A stretch of DNA of 64,000 nucleotides from Rana temporaria (lineage: Eukaryota > Chordata > Amphibia > Anura > Ranidae). Positions within the stretch are counted from its first letter, which is position 1; each line of letters starts with the position of its first letter. The stretch lies in assembly GCF_905171775.1 (NCBI RefSeq), contig NC_053489.1:389329349-389393348 (forward strand), in the 5' to 3' direction. A program made the position numbers and the translations under genes. The notes beneath the pieces are model-generated. The model saw only the letters and a program-made list of their open reading frames with translations. It did not search any database and was not told the origin of the DNA. Positions 22,833-33,510 of this stretch are shown piece after piece.

Positions 22833-23411
22833 TTAAAGGGACATTTACGTTCAAATTACGTCAACTATATTTGCCTCTTATATGCAACTATTAGTTGTCG
22901 CTACAACTCCTAATTACTACGTGTTCTCTCAAAGTACCTGAGCTATAATTGACTCTCATATGTAGCTATTAGTTGTCTTAACAACGCCTATTTACTACAT
23001 GCTTGACATAAGTGCTACCTGTTTATGGGCCTATGCCTTAAGTTGCGGAACGTGTTTGCCTAAACTTTTCTATGCTAAAGGTTGACGTATTTCATACCTT
23101 CTCCCTTAGTGGCCTAATGCACGACGCTATGTAATACTGATAATCACTTGCATACAGTTGTGCATTCAAATCTTTTAGTGCATACTATAATTTTAAACGC
23201 TAAGCTCTGGTCGCATGTTGTAATGCGTCCAAGCTCAGTAGCTCAATGCCTATCTTTGTGTGAGAGAGAGATGATGTAGAAAACCCCCAAACTCCTGTTT
23301 GTGTTGAGTGACGCCTGGGGCCTAAAACTGAATTCTCACATAAAGAAGAGCATTGAAATCCTTGCTACCCCAGTTGTGGTTCATCCCTTTCCTTAGAGCT
23401 GTTACAATGTT

Positions 23412-23700
23412 ACGTCACCAGGCCTCGCATTGATAGTGAGGTTTGGTTGCTATTATGACCCTAGTGCGTGCCAAGCCTCGCTTTCACGGTGAGGTTTGGG
23501 CGGTGCATTGTCATCTCCTGGCCCCGCTTTGAGAGCGAGGCTTGGAGTTCATTTCAATGTTCTTCTGTCCATAGCGAGGCTTGGTGCAGTGATTTCACCA
23601 TGCCTCGCTTTGATAGTGAGGCTTGGGGATCCTTTTCCAATGTTCCTGTTTAGAGCGGAAGTGATGTCATTCTGCCTTGTCTTCATAGAGAGGCTTGGAT
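23412..23700 (+). repeat. Array of imperfect hairpins in the Penelope 3' region
   Basis: Short inverted units of the form CCAAGCCTCGCTTT...GTGAGGCTTGG occur about every 50-70 bp, at least five times (about 23420, 23470, 23520, 23570, 23605, 23685). The left copy has the corresponding units at about 12340-12460 and 12640-12750. Each unit can fold into a short stem. Confidence 0.7.
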
Positions 23701-23911
23701 GGCGCTTCTCGTTCTATATGGCTGATATAGAAGTTCTGGCCATGTTTATATTGCCTAGTCATCTAATATTTGTTGGCAATATTATTCTATTCTATTGGTA
23801 AGACTTTTTGAATCGAAATGGGAAGTTTTAAAATAGCGGCCACCACTTCCTGTCTACCAACAGGAAGGGATGTCATTTCCGGAGTCATGGTCACTCCAGC
23901 TGGGGTCCTTC

Positions 23912-23925
23912 CATCTATAAATAGC
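23912..23925 (+). promoter_or_regulatory. TATA-like box upstream of the ribozyme-like core
   Basis: CTATAAATAGCGG precedes the hammerhead-like core by about 30 bp. The left copy has the mirror sequence (CGCTATTTATAG near 12130). The placement fits a promoter in a Penelope terminal repeat, but this is sequence inference only. Confidence 0.45.
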
Positions 23926-23983
23926 GGTGGGGGTTCACACCCCAGATGACTGTTTAGTTGAAACGCGCCAGGTGGACCCATTC
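23924..23983 (+). ncRNA. Hammerhead-ribozyme-like motif, right Penelope copy
   Basis: CAGATGA is followed 9 bases later by TGAAACGCGCC. The flanks can form a stem I (GGGTTCACACC with GGTGGACCC) and the loop region ACTGTTTAGT a short stem II. The consensus is CUGANGA...GAAA; the second base (U) is A here. Known hammerheads occur in Penelope-like terminal repeats, so position supports the call while the core mutation weakens it. Confidence 0.45.
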
Positions 23984-24479
23984 ACATCGCTCTTGCACTT
24001 TGTGATATGCCTATGACGTTCTTCCAAATGTGAGTGTTCATTTTTAATCATCTTAATAAATACTACCTTGTACGGTATCACACTATTCGTTTTTTTCCCA
24101 TTACGCATGTTATGTGGTTACCGTATCTCTGGCTCAAACAAGACTACATGTATTTATACTTCTTGGTGTTTATTGGAATTTGCGGTGCCAACTGATATGT
24201 GGATTCAGGACCAGCTGGATTTATCTTGCTGACTGATTATACAAGCCTGTTTTGACTTGTGGTATATACAGTGCCTTGCGAAAGTATTCGGCCCCCTTGA
24301 ACTTTGCGACCTTTTGCCACATTTCAGGCTTCAAACTTAAAGATATAAAACTGTAATTTTTTTTGAAGAATCAACAAGTGGGACACAATCATGAAGTGGA
24401 ATGAAATTTATTGGATATTTCAAACTTTTTTAACAAATAAAAAACTGAAAAATTTGGCGTGCAAAATTATTCAGCGCCC

Positions 24480-26702
24480 TTAAGTTAATACTTTGTAGCG
24501 CCACCTTTTGCTGCGATTACAGCTGTAAGTCGCTTGGGGTATGTCTATCAGTTTTGCACATCGAGAGACTGAAATTTTTGCCCATTCCTCCTTGCAAAAC
24601 AGCTCGAGCTCAGTGAGGTTGGATGAAGAGCGTTTGTGAACAGCAGTTTTCAGTTCTTTCCACAGATTCTCGATTGGATTCAGGTCTGGACTTTGGCTTG
24701 GCCATTCTAACACCTGGATATGTTTATTTGTGAACCATTCCATTGTAGATTTTGCTTTATGTTTTGGATCATTGTCTTGTTGGAAGACAAATCTCCGTCC
24801 CAGTCTCAGGTCTTTTGCAGACTCCATCAGGTTTTCTTCCAGAATGGTCCTGTATTTGGCTCCATCCATCTTCCCATCAATTTTAACCATCTTCCCTGTC
24901 CCTGCTGAAGAAAAGCAGGCCAAAACCATGATGCTGCCACCACCATGTTTGACAGTGGGGATGGTGTGTTCAGGGTGATGAGCTGTGTTGCTTTTATGCC
25001 AAACATAACATTTTGCATTGTTGCCAAAAAGTTCGATTTTGGTTTCATCTGACCAGAGCACCTTCTTTCACATGTTTGGTGTGTCTCCCAGGTGGCTTGT
25101 GGCAAACTTTAAACAACACTTTTTATGGATATCTTTAACCACTTAAAGACCTTAGGTGTTTTTCAGATTTGGTGTTTGCAAGACTAAAACAGGTTTTTCT
25201 GCTAGAAAATTACTTAAAACCCCCAAACATTATATATATTTTTTTTCTAACACCCTAGAGAATAAAATGGCGGTCATCGCAATACTTTTTGTCACACCGT
25301 ATTTGCGCAGCAGTCTTACAAGCGCACTTTTTTTGGAAAAAATTCACTTTTTTGAATTAAAAAATAAGACAACAATAAATTTGGCCCAATTTTTTTATAT
25401 ATTGTGAAAGATAATGTTACGCCGAGTAAAATGATACCCAACATGTCACGCTTTAAAATTGCGCCCGCTCGTGGCATGGCGTCAAACTTTTACCCTTAAA
25501 AATCTAGATAGGCGACGTTTAAAAAATTCTATAAGTTGCATTTTTTGAGCTACAGAGTAGCTCTAGGGCTATAATTATTGCTCTCGCTCTAACGATCGCG
25601 GCGATACCTCACTTGCGTGATTTGAACACCGTTTTCATATGCGGGCGCTACTCGCGTATGCGTTCGCTTCTGCGCGCGAGCTCGTCAGGACGGGGCGCTT
25701 TAAAAAAAAAATTTTTTTGTTTTCTTATTAAATTTTATTGATTTTATTATTTTTTACACTAAAATATAAAAAAAAAAAAATGATCACTTTTATTCCTATT
25801 ACAAGGAATGTAAACATCCCTTGTAATAGAAAAAAGCATGACAGGTCCTCTTAAATATGAGATCTGGGGTCAAAAAGACCTCAGATCTCATATTTAGGCT
25901 TAAATGCAAAAAAAAAAAATAAAAAAAAATTTGTCATTTAAAAAAATGACAAAAAAAAAATTGTCTCTTTAAGAGGCTGGGCGGGACTGACGTTTTGACG
26001 TCACTTCCGCCCAGCAGAGCTATGAGGACGGGTGGGGGCCATCTTGCCCTCACTCAAGTCCTCGCTCTCCAGGCGGCAGCATCGGATCTCCTCCGCCGCT
26101 ACCGACGGCTCCGGTAAGCGGCGGAAGGCGCGGAAAAGCGGCGGGAGGGGGGGCCCTCTCCCGCCACCGATAACGGCGATCTCGCGGCGAATCCGCCGCG
26201 GAGACCGCCGTTATCGTTTACACGGCCGCCCGCTGAAAACATGGATATCTCAGTTGTGGCAGCAGCTGCTGCCGTTACTGAGATATCCATGTTTAAAAAG
26301 AGGACGTACATTTACAATACGCGGGTCTTTAAGTAGTTAAGAAATGGCTTTCTTCTGGCCACTCTTCCATAAAGGCCAGATTTGTACAGTATACGACTGA
26401 CTGTTGTCCTATGGACAGAGTCTCCCACCTCAGCTGTAGATCTCTGCAGTTCATCCAGAGTGATCATGGGCCTCTTGGCTGCATCTCTGATCAGTCTTCT
26501 CCATGTATGAGCTGAAAGTTTAGAGGGACGGCCAGGTCTTCGTAGATTTGCAGTTGTCTGATACTCCCATTTCAATATTATCGCTTGCACAGTGCTCCTT
26601 GGGATGTTTAAAGCTTGGGAAATCTTTTTGTATCCAAATCCGGCTTTAAACTTCTCCACAACAGTATCTCAGACCTGCCTGGTGTGTTCCTTTGTTCTTC
26701 AT
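24480..26702 (-). pseudogene. Tc1-1 transposase, broken
   Basis: This is a DD34E transposase that cuts and pastes the element at TA sites. The N-terminal helix-turn-helix part is at 26337-26659 (FGYKKISQALNIPRSTVQ, then GRPSKLS). The catalytic part is at 24480-25134, with FQQDNDPKH and SPDLNPIENLW spaced to give 34 residues between Asp and Glu. A TTAA element (25139-26336) splits the gene. A stop (TGA, probably a decayed CGA) precedes the VVEKFKAG segment, and the upstream ATG at 26702 is out of frame. It cannot make a functional protein. Confidence 0.93.
25139..26336. mobile_element. TTAA-type element in the Tc1-1 transposase
   Basis: The ends CCACTTAAAGACC and GGTCTTTAAGTAG are inverted repeats, with TTAA at 25135-25138 and 26337-26340. 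The interior differs from the other TTAA copies and holds a G/C-rich hairpin (about 26160-26300, with ATGGATATCTCAGT and its mirror). No gene is visible. Confidence 0.88.
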
Positions 26703-27183
26703 GAGGCTCTCTGCGCTTTAAACGGACCTCTGAGACTATCACAGTGCAGGTGCATTTATACGGAGACTTGATTACACACAGGTGGATTCTATTTATCATC
26801 ATTAGTCATTTAGGTCAACATTGGATCATTCAGAGATCCTCACTGAACTTCTGGAGAGAGTTTGCTGCACTGAAAGTAAAGGGGCTGAATAATTTTGCAC
26901 GCCCAATTTTTCAGTTTTTTATTTGTTAAAAAAGTTTGAAATATCCAATAAATTTTGTTCCACTTCATGATTGTGTCCCACTTGTTGTCGATTCTTCAAA
27001 AAAAATTACAGTTTTATATCTTTATGTTTGAAGCCTGAAATGTAGCAAAAGTTCGCAAAGTTCAAGGGGGCCGAATACTTTCGCAAGGCACTGTACCTCA
27101 CCAAGTCAACACCATCTGGTAAGCCTCCTCCATATATCGGTGGTGGTGTGTCTATCCTTTCACTAAGTGGGTCATATCCATGT

Positions 27184-28183
27184 GGAATTCTTCATTTTAA
27201 CCTTGCAGTTTTTTCTACACTTTTGGACTGTTATTTGTGTTTGGTCACAATAGAGGACTGCTTCGTTCTGATTTATTTCTTACAATTTTTTTTTTTCACG
27301 GATTACACTTAGTCACTTGTTGTCACTGAAATTAAGATTTCATGTATGTGTATGTTTGCAACATTTGACATGTGTTGTCAACTGACTTATGCACAAAAAT
27401 TAGCGCTACACTTTTTTCATATTCGCTTATAAAAGCAAATGCCCATAAACACTCAAACTCTTGTGAAATACAAGCCACTAAGAGCATTTTTATTTATCCT
27501 GCTATTTCTGCTAGAGGCTCTGGCATTTTTTTTAGCAGCCTAGTGTGCATGGATCCTTGTACAGGCCTTACACGGGGCAAAGTTCTTTCCTGCAACCACA
27601 GACAGAGCCATTGTATTCTCTCAGCGGAGGGGGAGAGTTGTCCCTGCCGGGAGAAGACAGTGATTATTGCTAACGGCTATGCCAGCCGATAGCGACAATC
27701 GCATGCAAAATCCAGCAGGCTGGTTGTACCCAAGGTGATAGAGGGATCAACTAGGTACATTTAGCCTCAACATACATGGTTCGAATCGCTGAACCGCCCA
27801 AGATTCAAACTGTTAATGGGCGGCCTTAATGTCAGTTTAGAACCCCAATATCTCCAGTTCAATCAGCAATCACCCTTGCTCGATCATTTTAGCAGTGCTT
27901 GCCAGTCTTTGGTCAATATACCATTCAAAAGTACAGTGCAGATCTAGCTATAGTATTAAACCCAGAAGTTTTAAAGATGTGCATTTATCCTGTTATTTTC
28001 AATGAATACCATCCCATGCAAACCTGCCAGACAATAATAAAACCTGCCAACCAATAACATTTACACTGATGGTTAACACCAGGGGTTTACACTATTGCTG
28101 TTGTATGAACATGTGTAAATCACACACGTTCTCCCACATGCAGTCAAAACACGCTTCTCTTTAGCAGATGTGTGGGGGTTCAG
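27184..28183. other. Non-coding stretch, probably ABHD17 intron and Penelope tail
   Basis: The first 230 bp may be the Penelope 3' tail (ending TTAGCGCTACACTTTTT near 27417). The rest shows no gene, RNA gene or clear repeat boundary. GGTTCGAATC at 27779 resembles a tRNA T-loop, but no tRNA fold surrounds it. Confidence 0.5.
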
Positions 28184-28187
28184 TTAA

Positions 28188-28834
28188 AGTGACTGTTAAC
28201 CCACTTGTGTTACATGCTGTCATCCTCTCTGCAGATTGTCCCCTGTGCCTGTGTTCTGTAAAAAAACCTGAAGGATTGTACCTGTATGAGCTCTGTTCCC
28301 GACATTCAGCTGACGTCTTTCCTGCCTTGTCTCTCCAACTTTCAGCTGCAGTGGGTGGGGCCGAGCCCTCTCACTGATGTCAGCTGGGGAGGAGGGGGAG
28401 AGAGGAGGAGAGCGGAGATACAGAGCTCCCAGCCGCCGACAATCAGCTGAGCAGCAGGAGCGGAGCTCATACAGGTACAATCCTGCATTATTTATTTATT
28501 ATTTATTTATTTTTTACATTGCACAGGGACAATTGGTATAATTCTGCAGAGAGGATGGCAGCATGTAAATGACAGATGGGGAGGAGGGAGAAGGACACAG
28601 GAGACAGATAGCAGGCTGCAACTTACGGAATTACGCAGACCATGATGTCAGGGGCTCAGCAGCCATGATTATCGTGGTCTGTTTGCAGAGGGGAGGGCAT
28701 AGCTAGGCAGGATCGGACAGGTATTTCAGGTGATACAAGGGTCCAAATGACGGGGCACAAGCACTGTGCTGTAGAACATGCTTTAAGGGAACAGGATCTT
28801 TTTATTTAAATTTTTGGGGGGGTTAACAAACACT
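28188..28834. mobile_element. Foldback TTAA element (Kolobok-like MITE)
   Basis: The outer ends AGTGACTGTTAACC and GGTTAACAAACACT are imperfect inverted repeats next to TTAA (28184-28187 and 28835-28838). A longer internal inverted repeat pairs 28205-28310 with 28440-28570 (TTGTACCTGTATGAGCTC with GAGCTCATACAGGTACAA). No coding sequence. Confidence 0.8.
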
Positions 28835-28838
28835 TTAA

Positions 28839-29276
28839 TTCCTAATGACACCCCAATGCATCTGAAAAAGTTGTGTGTTTTCGGATGCATGAAACCACAT
28901 GATGCAGGAGCAGCTGCCCTCCTGAGGCATTTTGGGAAAGGGGTTGGGGGCCATTTCCTTGCATTTCCCACAGGTACAGCAGCTCATTCAATTGAGTTGG
29001 CTGCTGTGCCTTCACAAACACGGTATGCAGAAGACGCACATGTGACTGTGAACCTATCCTAATAGTATAAAGTCCTCCTTTAGGACAAGTACATGTGCAC
29101 AGGGAAAGTTATATTCATAAATAGAAATTAGTCCTCCGTCTAGAAGTACATGTATGCAAAGAGAAGGACAAAGTGATAATTGACAATGAGTCACACTGTG
29201 ATATGCTGGACAAACACTTGTTGAAAAGAAACTGAAGCTGAAAAACTTGTTTTGCAACTCTTGCAACAGTTTTAGC
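28839..29276. other. Unrecognised non-coding stretch
   Basis: Probable intron sequence. Nothing coding or repeat-like was identified with confidence. Confidence 0.4.
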
Positions 29277-30706
29277 TAGAGATATATTATTTTATTTTTT
29301 TATTCTTTTTATTAAAGCTTTTTTCATGTCGAGTTACAAAACAAGGCCATAGGGGCTTACCCCGGCCAATCGTTGCACGTACATGCACAACAAAAAAGGG
29401 GTTAACATCACACCTTAACGCTAAACATGTCTAGCTAAACACTACCTTAACACCTCTCAGGTTACACATGTCAGGACTACAAAATGAGGTATTGTTTCCC
29501 GTATATTCTCATCCCATTCCTTAATGTCGGAATTGAAAGCTACAGGAGCATTTGGGAATAGGTACGATTATCTAGTTGTCCATGCTTCACCTCTGTTCAC
29601 CTATTCAGAATGTTCACCTCAGCTCTTAGTTTTGCAGGTGAGTACAAAGGGCGTCTATCTGAGTTACTCCCCAGAGGGCTGGTCGTCTGTTTTGGACTCA
29701 GAGTCTGTCCACATATGCCAGACTTTTTCATATTTTTTAGGGCATCCTCGAGACAGATACGTCGCTTTATAGAGGGGTATCATCGTATTGACTAGCTGTT
29801 TCCATGCGCTCAGGGTGGGGGGGGGGGTGACTGACTTCCACCTTAATACTATGGCTTTTCTTGCGTAAAAAGGGATACCTATTGGGGTGCGTGTTGCTTT
29901 GGCAAATGCCAGTTGCTCCACCAGGCCAAGGAGGCAGACACTAATTGTCAGGGAAATAGGGATGGTGGTTAGGCTGTGGATAAATTGAGTTACCTCCCGC
30001 CAATAGTCCTGAATCTGTGGGCAATCCCAGAATATATGTGTGAAGTCTGCTGGAGTACCAGAGCATCTCCAGCAGCTGGCCAACAAGGCTGGGTATATGC
30101 GATGAAGGCGATGGGGCGTGTAGTAGATCCTGTGGTAGATTTTGAATTGGATTAGTTTGTCCCTAGTAGCAACCAGCTGTTGGAATGAATAGTCCCATAT
30201 ATCTTCCCAGTCTTCATCATCCAGCTCCTGCACCTCCGCCCACCACAAACTGCGCAGACCATCCAATCCAATCTGGATGTTTGGTAGGAGTGCTCGATTA
30301 ATTTGGGATAATGGTTTGGAGAGATCAGCATCACCTAGGAGAGTGTCCAAGTCATCAGGTTCAAGCCGAAGCTGGACCGACCTGAATTGTGAATTAAAGG
30401 CATGGCGGAGCTGCAGGAATCTGAAAAAGAAAGAGTTCGGAAGCTGAAATTTGTTTTTAAGCCTGTCAAATGTAAATAACCCCAACTCATCACATATATC
30501 CCTCAAATACCTGATGCCCTTACTGGACCACAAACTGGGGTCCTGCAGAGAGTGGAATTCCTGCAGCCTTGGATTACACCAGAGTGGTGTATTAGGGGAC
30601 CATCTGGCTTGGCTACAGATATTTAAGCATATGTAATAATTTTTATTTATTAGAAGCAAAATATCAGTTTTCAATCTAAAGCCATCCCTTCTACCCATAG
30701 ACATTT
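29277..30706 (-). mobile_element. L1-C, 5'-truncated L1-clade LINE
   Basis: Only the 3' end of ORF2 and the 3' UTR remain, on the - strand. The 3' end is at the T-rich run from about 29277. The truncation point lies near 30706, immediately next to a TTAA MITE. No target duplication was found. Confidence 0.82.
29664..30704 (-). pseudogene. L1-C ORF2 C-terminal part, 346 residues open
   Basis: The frame stays open for 346 codons from the truncation to the stop at 29664, so this copy is relatively young or lucky. It covers the region after the RT domain. A cysteine-containing segment SCWRCSGTPADFTHIFWDCP matches the Cys-containing region before the L1 terminus. The end RGCPKKYEKVWHMW is shared with L1-D (RGCPSKYDKIWDRW) and L1-B. 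No endonuclease or polymerase motifs remain, so it has no activity on its own. Confidence 0.85.
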
Positions 30707-30710
30707 TTAA

Positions 30711-31192
30711 AGTGATTATAAAGGTTCATTTTTTTTTTTTTTATAAAACAAACATGTCATACTTACCTCCTCTGTACAGTTGGTTTTGCACAGAGTGGCC
30801 TGATCCTCCTTCTCCTCTAGGGTCCCTCCGCGGTGCTCCTGACTCCTCCTCTTCTCGGGTATCCTGCCGGAGAAGCGCTCTCCAGCGGGTCACCCGTGCG
30901 GGCGCACTCCCGTGTCCTGCTGCTGCGTTCGTAGAAACAGACGGCAGGACTTGGCTCCGCCTCCCGGCACCAGCATCATTGGATTTGATTGACAGCAGAG
31001 GGCTGCACCTGCTATCAAGGTATCCAATTGGGACACAAGACACCGGCTGGAGCTGGTGTGCTCATTCCCATCATGGGAAACAGTGCTCAGGTAAGTATAA
31101 GGGGGGCAAGGGGTAGCTGCTGAGTGACAGGTTTTTCACCTTAATACATAAAATGCGCTAAGGTGAAAAATGGTGAGGGTTTACAACCACTT
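30711..31192. mobile_element. TTAA MITE, first copy inside the intron duplication
   Basis: The ends AGTGATTATAAAGG and the mirror of AAGTGGTTGTAAACCC lie next to TTAA (30707-30710 and 31193-31196). The interior is G/C-rich. The same element recurs at 34443-34928. Confidence 0.75.
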
Positions 31193-31667
31193 TTAAGCCT
31201 ATTACACAGGGGCTGAATGTAATTTGACCTTTGTGTACTGGAGTCGGTCTGACAGAAGCAGGCCGTTCTGTCAAAGAAGGGGCAAGACCGAAAAAGGTCT
31301 GCAGATTGGCTGACTGGAATGTTCTGGTGGGGGGGGTCAGAAAACAATAGTACAGTAGGCGACATAGCTGTACTAACGTCGGGTAGTTAGTACAGCAGCT
31401 CCTCCCGAACTGTCAGTTTTTTTTTCATTCAGCCCTGCTGGGTTGAATGAAAAATAAAAAAATGCTAGTGTGCAATAGGCTTTAGTCTTCCAACATTATC
31501 GATGGTTGGTTGGTGTCATTTAACCCACTTCCTCTAAGTCCAGGCTGTCAGACGTGCGCCTCCCTGTGCTATTAAGTGCAGGAGTAGGGACTGCCCTCCG
31601 TTGTCACTAGGGACAGTACTCAAGACATCACTGTGCTTGCCAGAGCACTTTACCTCTTGGTAGCCAT
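30711..31667. repeat. Intron duplication, copy 1 (upstream of the exon)
   Basis: From GTGATTATAAAGGTTCA to TTGGTAGCCATT this stretch is repeated in the same orientation at 34443-35412 with few differences (for example CCCGTGTCC here and CCCATGTCC there). It comprises the MITE at 30711-31192 plus about 475 bp of non-MITE sequence. Confidence 0.88.
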
Positions 31668-32590
31668 TCATGCAGAAACCTAAAAATGCTTCATAAACTT
31701 TTTCAGAAATGTATATTATTTTTATACTTGTCTTTTTAGGCTCAAATTGATGTAGACTTAACATACTGAAATTGGCGTGTTACCAATATATACCTAGCAT
31801 GGTTCACAACCTGAAGACTATGGTTTTATTACCCTCTGGTGGGATGCCTAAACCTTTTAGCGCTCTTGCTTGATTTTATGGCTAAAGTCACAAGACTGAC
31901 AAACCCATCTTGAAGTATATGTCAATTCTAACAATTTTCTCTCATGGTCTTTTAACTATACTAATAAAGTGTTTGTTTTTGTTATATCTGTTCAAGTGTA
32001 AAAACAAAAAAATACCTGCTCATCTAGCCATGACTTGTGATGCTGACAACTTCCTGTACTCTCTGCCTCTGGACTGCCATCAGTTAGCATTGTTCTCTGC
32101 TATGTCAGTGGAGTACAGAACACCTCCCCGATGGAGAATAGGGGAAAAGGTTATGTAGTCTTATTGCACTTTGTATCCTAAGGTCACAACACTGCTCAGT
32201 ACAGTTGTCACTCTAGGCCAGGACATAAGCTAATGACAGAATTACCAGGTAAAATAAACAAAAATAAAAATGTGTAAATGAAATCTAATGTAGCCACTAC
32301 AATAAATGACTGGTAAGCTGCAGTACTATTTTATCTTGTCCTTGGCTTTAGCAAGGCAGTTTAACTTGCCTCAAGTTGCTGTATTTTTACCTTATCTGAT
32401 ATAATCTTTGCCTATGAAGCATTGTTATAGTTAATGACAATTTATTGTAACCCCGTCTCACCTGGCTTTTGCTTATCTCTTTCAATTAAGGCAAACTGAC
32501 ACTGACAATTATTTCGCTGCTAAAAGCAATATATGTGTTTTTGGATTTAGGTATAGTTAACTATTACTTCCTTTTTACTTCTTTCTGCAG
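31668..32590. other. ABHD17 intron, upstream side
   Basis: Low-complexity-poor, apparently unique sequence ending in a pyrimidine-rich tract and TTTCTGCAG, the splice acceptor of the exon at 32591. No repeat was recognised. Confidence 0.6.
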
Positions 32591-32785
32591 GTTCACCCTC
32601 CTATTCTCTCATGGCAATGCTGTGGATCTGGGCCAGATGAGCAGCTTTTACTTGGGTCTAGGAACACGTATCAATTGTAACATCTTCTCATACGATTATT
32701 CTGGGTACGGGGCTAGCTCAGGGCGTCCATCTGAAAAAAACCTATATGCAGACATTGATGCCGCTTGGCAAGCTTTACGTACAAG
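32591..32785 (+). CDS. ABHD17: Internal exon of an ABHD17-family depalmitoylase
   Basis: ABHD17 proteins are membrane-associated alpha/beta-hydrolases that remove palmitate from proteins such as N-Ras and PSD-95. The exon encodes 64 whole codons plus two split ones. It contains FSHGNAVDLGQMSSFY, with the HGN oxyanion-hole region, and FSYDYSGYGASSGRPSEKN, then DIDAAWQALRTR. A CTTTCTGCAG acceptor and an AAG|GTGAGT donor bound it. Both junctions fall after the second codon base, so the 195-bp exon is symmetric. The catalytic GQSIGT serine exon and the N-terminal cysteine-rich exon are not in the window. From memory ABHD17A and ABHD17C fit best (ASSGRPSE as in A, RINCN as in B/C), so I leave the paralogue open. 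Confidence 0.95.
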
Positions 32786-33340
32786 GTGAGTTATTGGCAT
32801 ATTTAGATAATTTTTGTGTAGGTTTACTACTATTCTCTTCTTTTTTAGTATATTGTTGCTTAATTTAGATGAACTAAAGATTCATACAAACATTTCTATT
32901 AATATTATTAACCAGCATACTTCTTCTTTAACAAATACATTTACTTTTACTAATGGTCAACACACATTTGCCTTTTTTTTTTTCAGTAACCCCTTCCTGA
33001 TCCTGTAAATGAATGTCCTTCCAGCAAGTTTTGCATTACAGGAGGGCTTTTCATTCCTTGCTGCTGCACAGCTCCACACAATAGAGATCACAGTGATCTC
33101 CAGGGTAGAACTGGACAGTGGTATTTGGGGAAAGCCAGTGACTTGATCACTACCCATTTAGGTGATCCATAGTTTTAACCCTTTCATTGCCACTGTTCTG
33201 TTACTGCAGGGCAGGGAAAGGTGGTTGAAAAACACAGAGGTATGCCAAGGTTAACCTCTTACATCTGCTGCTTTGTTTCCACTACTGTCAATTTGCGAGG
33301 ACAGTCATCAACTTTCTGGATAACCATTCAATCCGTTTTT
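32786..33340. other. ABHD17 intron, downstream side
   Basis: Starts with the GTGAGT donor. The following 550 bp show no gene or clear repeat boundary. Confidence 0.6.
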
Positions 33341-33510
33341 TTTTTTTTTTTTTTTTATTAAGGATCACACTCTATACAGGGTGTTCCCTTCTCACACTTG
33401 TTGTAATATTCATTTATTTCACTATAGATCACAATTTTTTGGTTGATATTTTTTGGTTGATACTATTCACCCAATACTTCACTAGCGCCACACTTTATAT
33501 CATATAAATC
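33340..33510 (+). repeat. Possible Penelope-type 3' end fragment
   Basis: A T-rich run is followed by about 150 bp ending CACTAGCGCCACACTTTAT, which resembles the TTAGCGCTACACTTTTT tail near 27400. Only the terminus is recognisable, so this is a weak call. Confidence 0.35.

Larger units (their letters stand above)
21090..23406 (+). mobile_element. Solo-LTR-like insertion in the Penelope right copy
   Basis: The element starts TGTAACAGG and ends CTGTTACA, with a 5-bp duplication ATGTT on both sides (21085-21089 and 23407-23411). The left Penelope copy shows the uninterrupted site. A CCTATAAAGGC motif near 21308 sits in a G/C-rich upstream region, as in an LTR promoter. After removing two nested elements it is about 1.2 kb. 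No coding sequence is present. A DNA transposon with TGTAACAG ends is the alternative. Confidence 0.72.
24269..27093 (-). mobile_element. Tc1-1, Tc1/mariner element split by a TTAA element
   Basis: The inverted repeats begin CAGTGCCTTGCGAAAGTATT at both ends. TA is duplicated at 24267-24268 and 27094-27095. The left Penelope copy (near 11775) has the intact TATATA target, an empty-site control. Without its 1.2-kb insertion the element is about 1.6 kb, the usual Tc1 length. Tc1 elements with closely similar ends are widespread in fish and frogs. Confidence 0.95.
19642..27183 (+). mobile_element. Penelope-like element, right copy (three insertions inside)
   Basis: This copy reads on the + strand: a basic N-terminal ORF, reverse transcriptase truncated after MGAKF, then a 3' region with hairpins, a TATA-like box and a hammerhead-like core. 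It is homologous to 11689-14018 as an inverted copy, and has about 190 bp of extra 5' sequence. It is interrupted by an LTR-like element (21090-23406) and by a Tc1 element (24269-27093). The homology between copies ends near 27183; a further tail with TTAGCGCTACACTTTTT to about 27417 may be the true 3' end. Confidence 0.8.

Noticed and set aside
27779..27795. GGTTCGAATC, similar to a tRNA T-arm
   Set aside because: No acceptor stem, anticodon arm or D-arm could be laid out around it.
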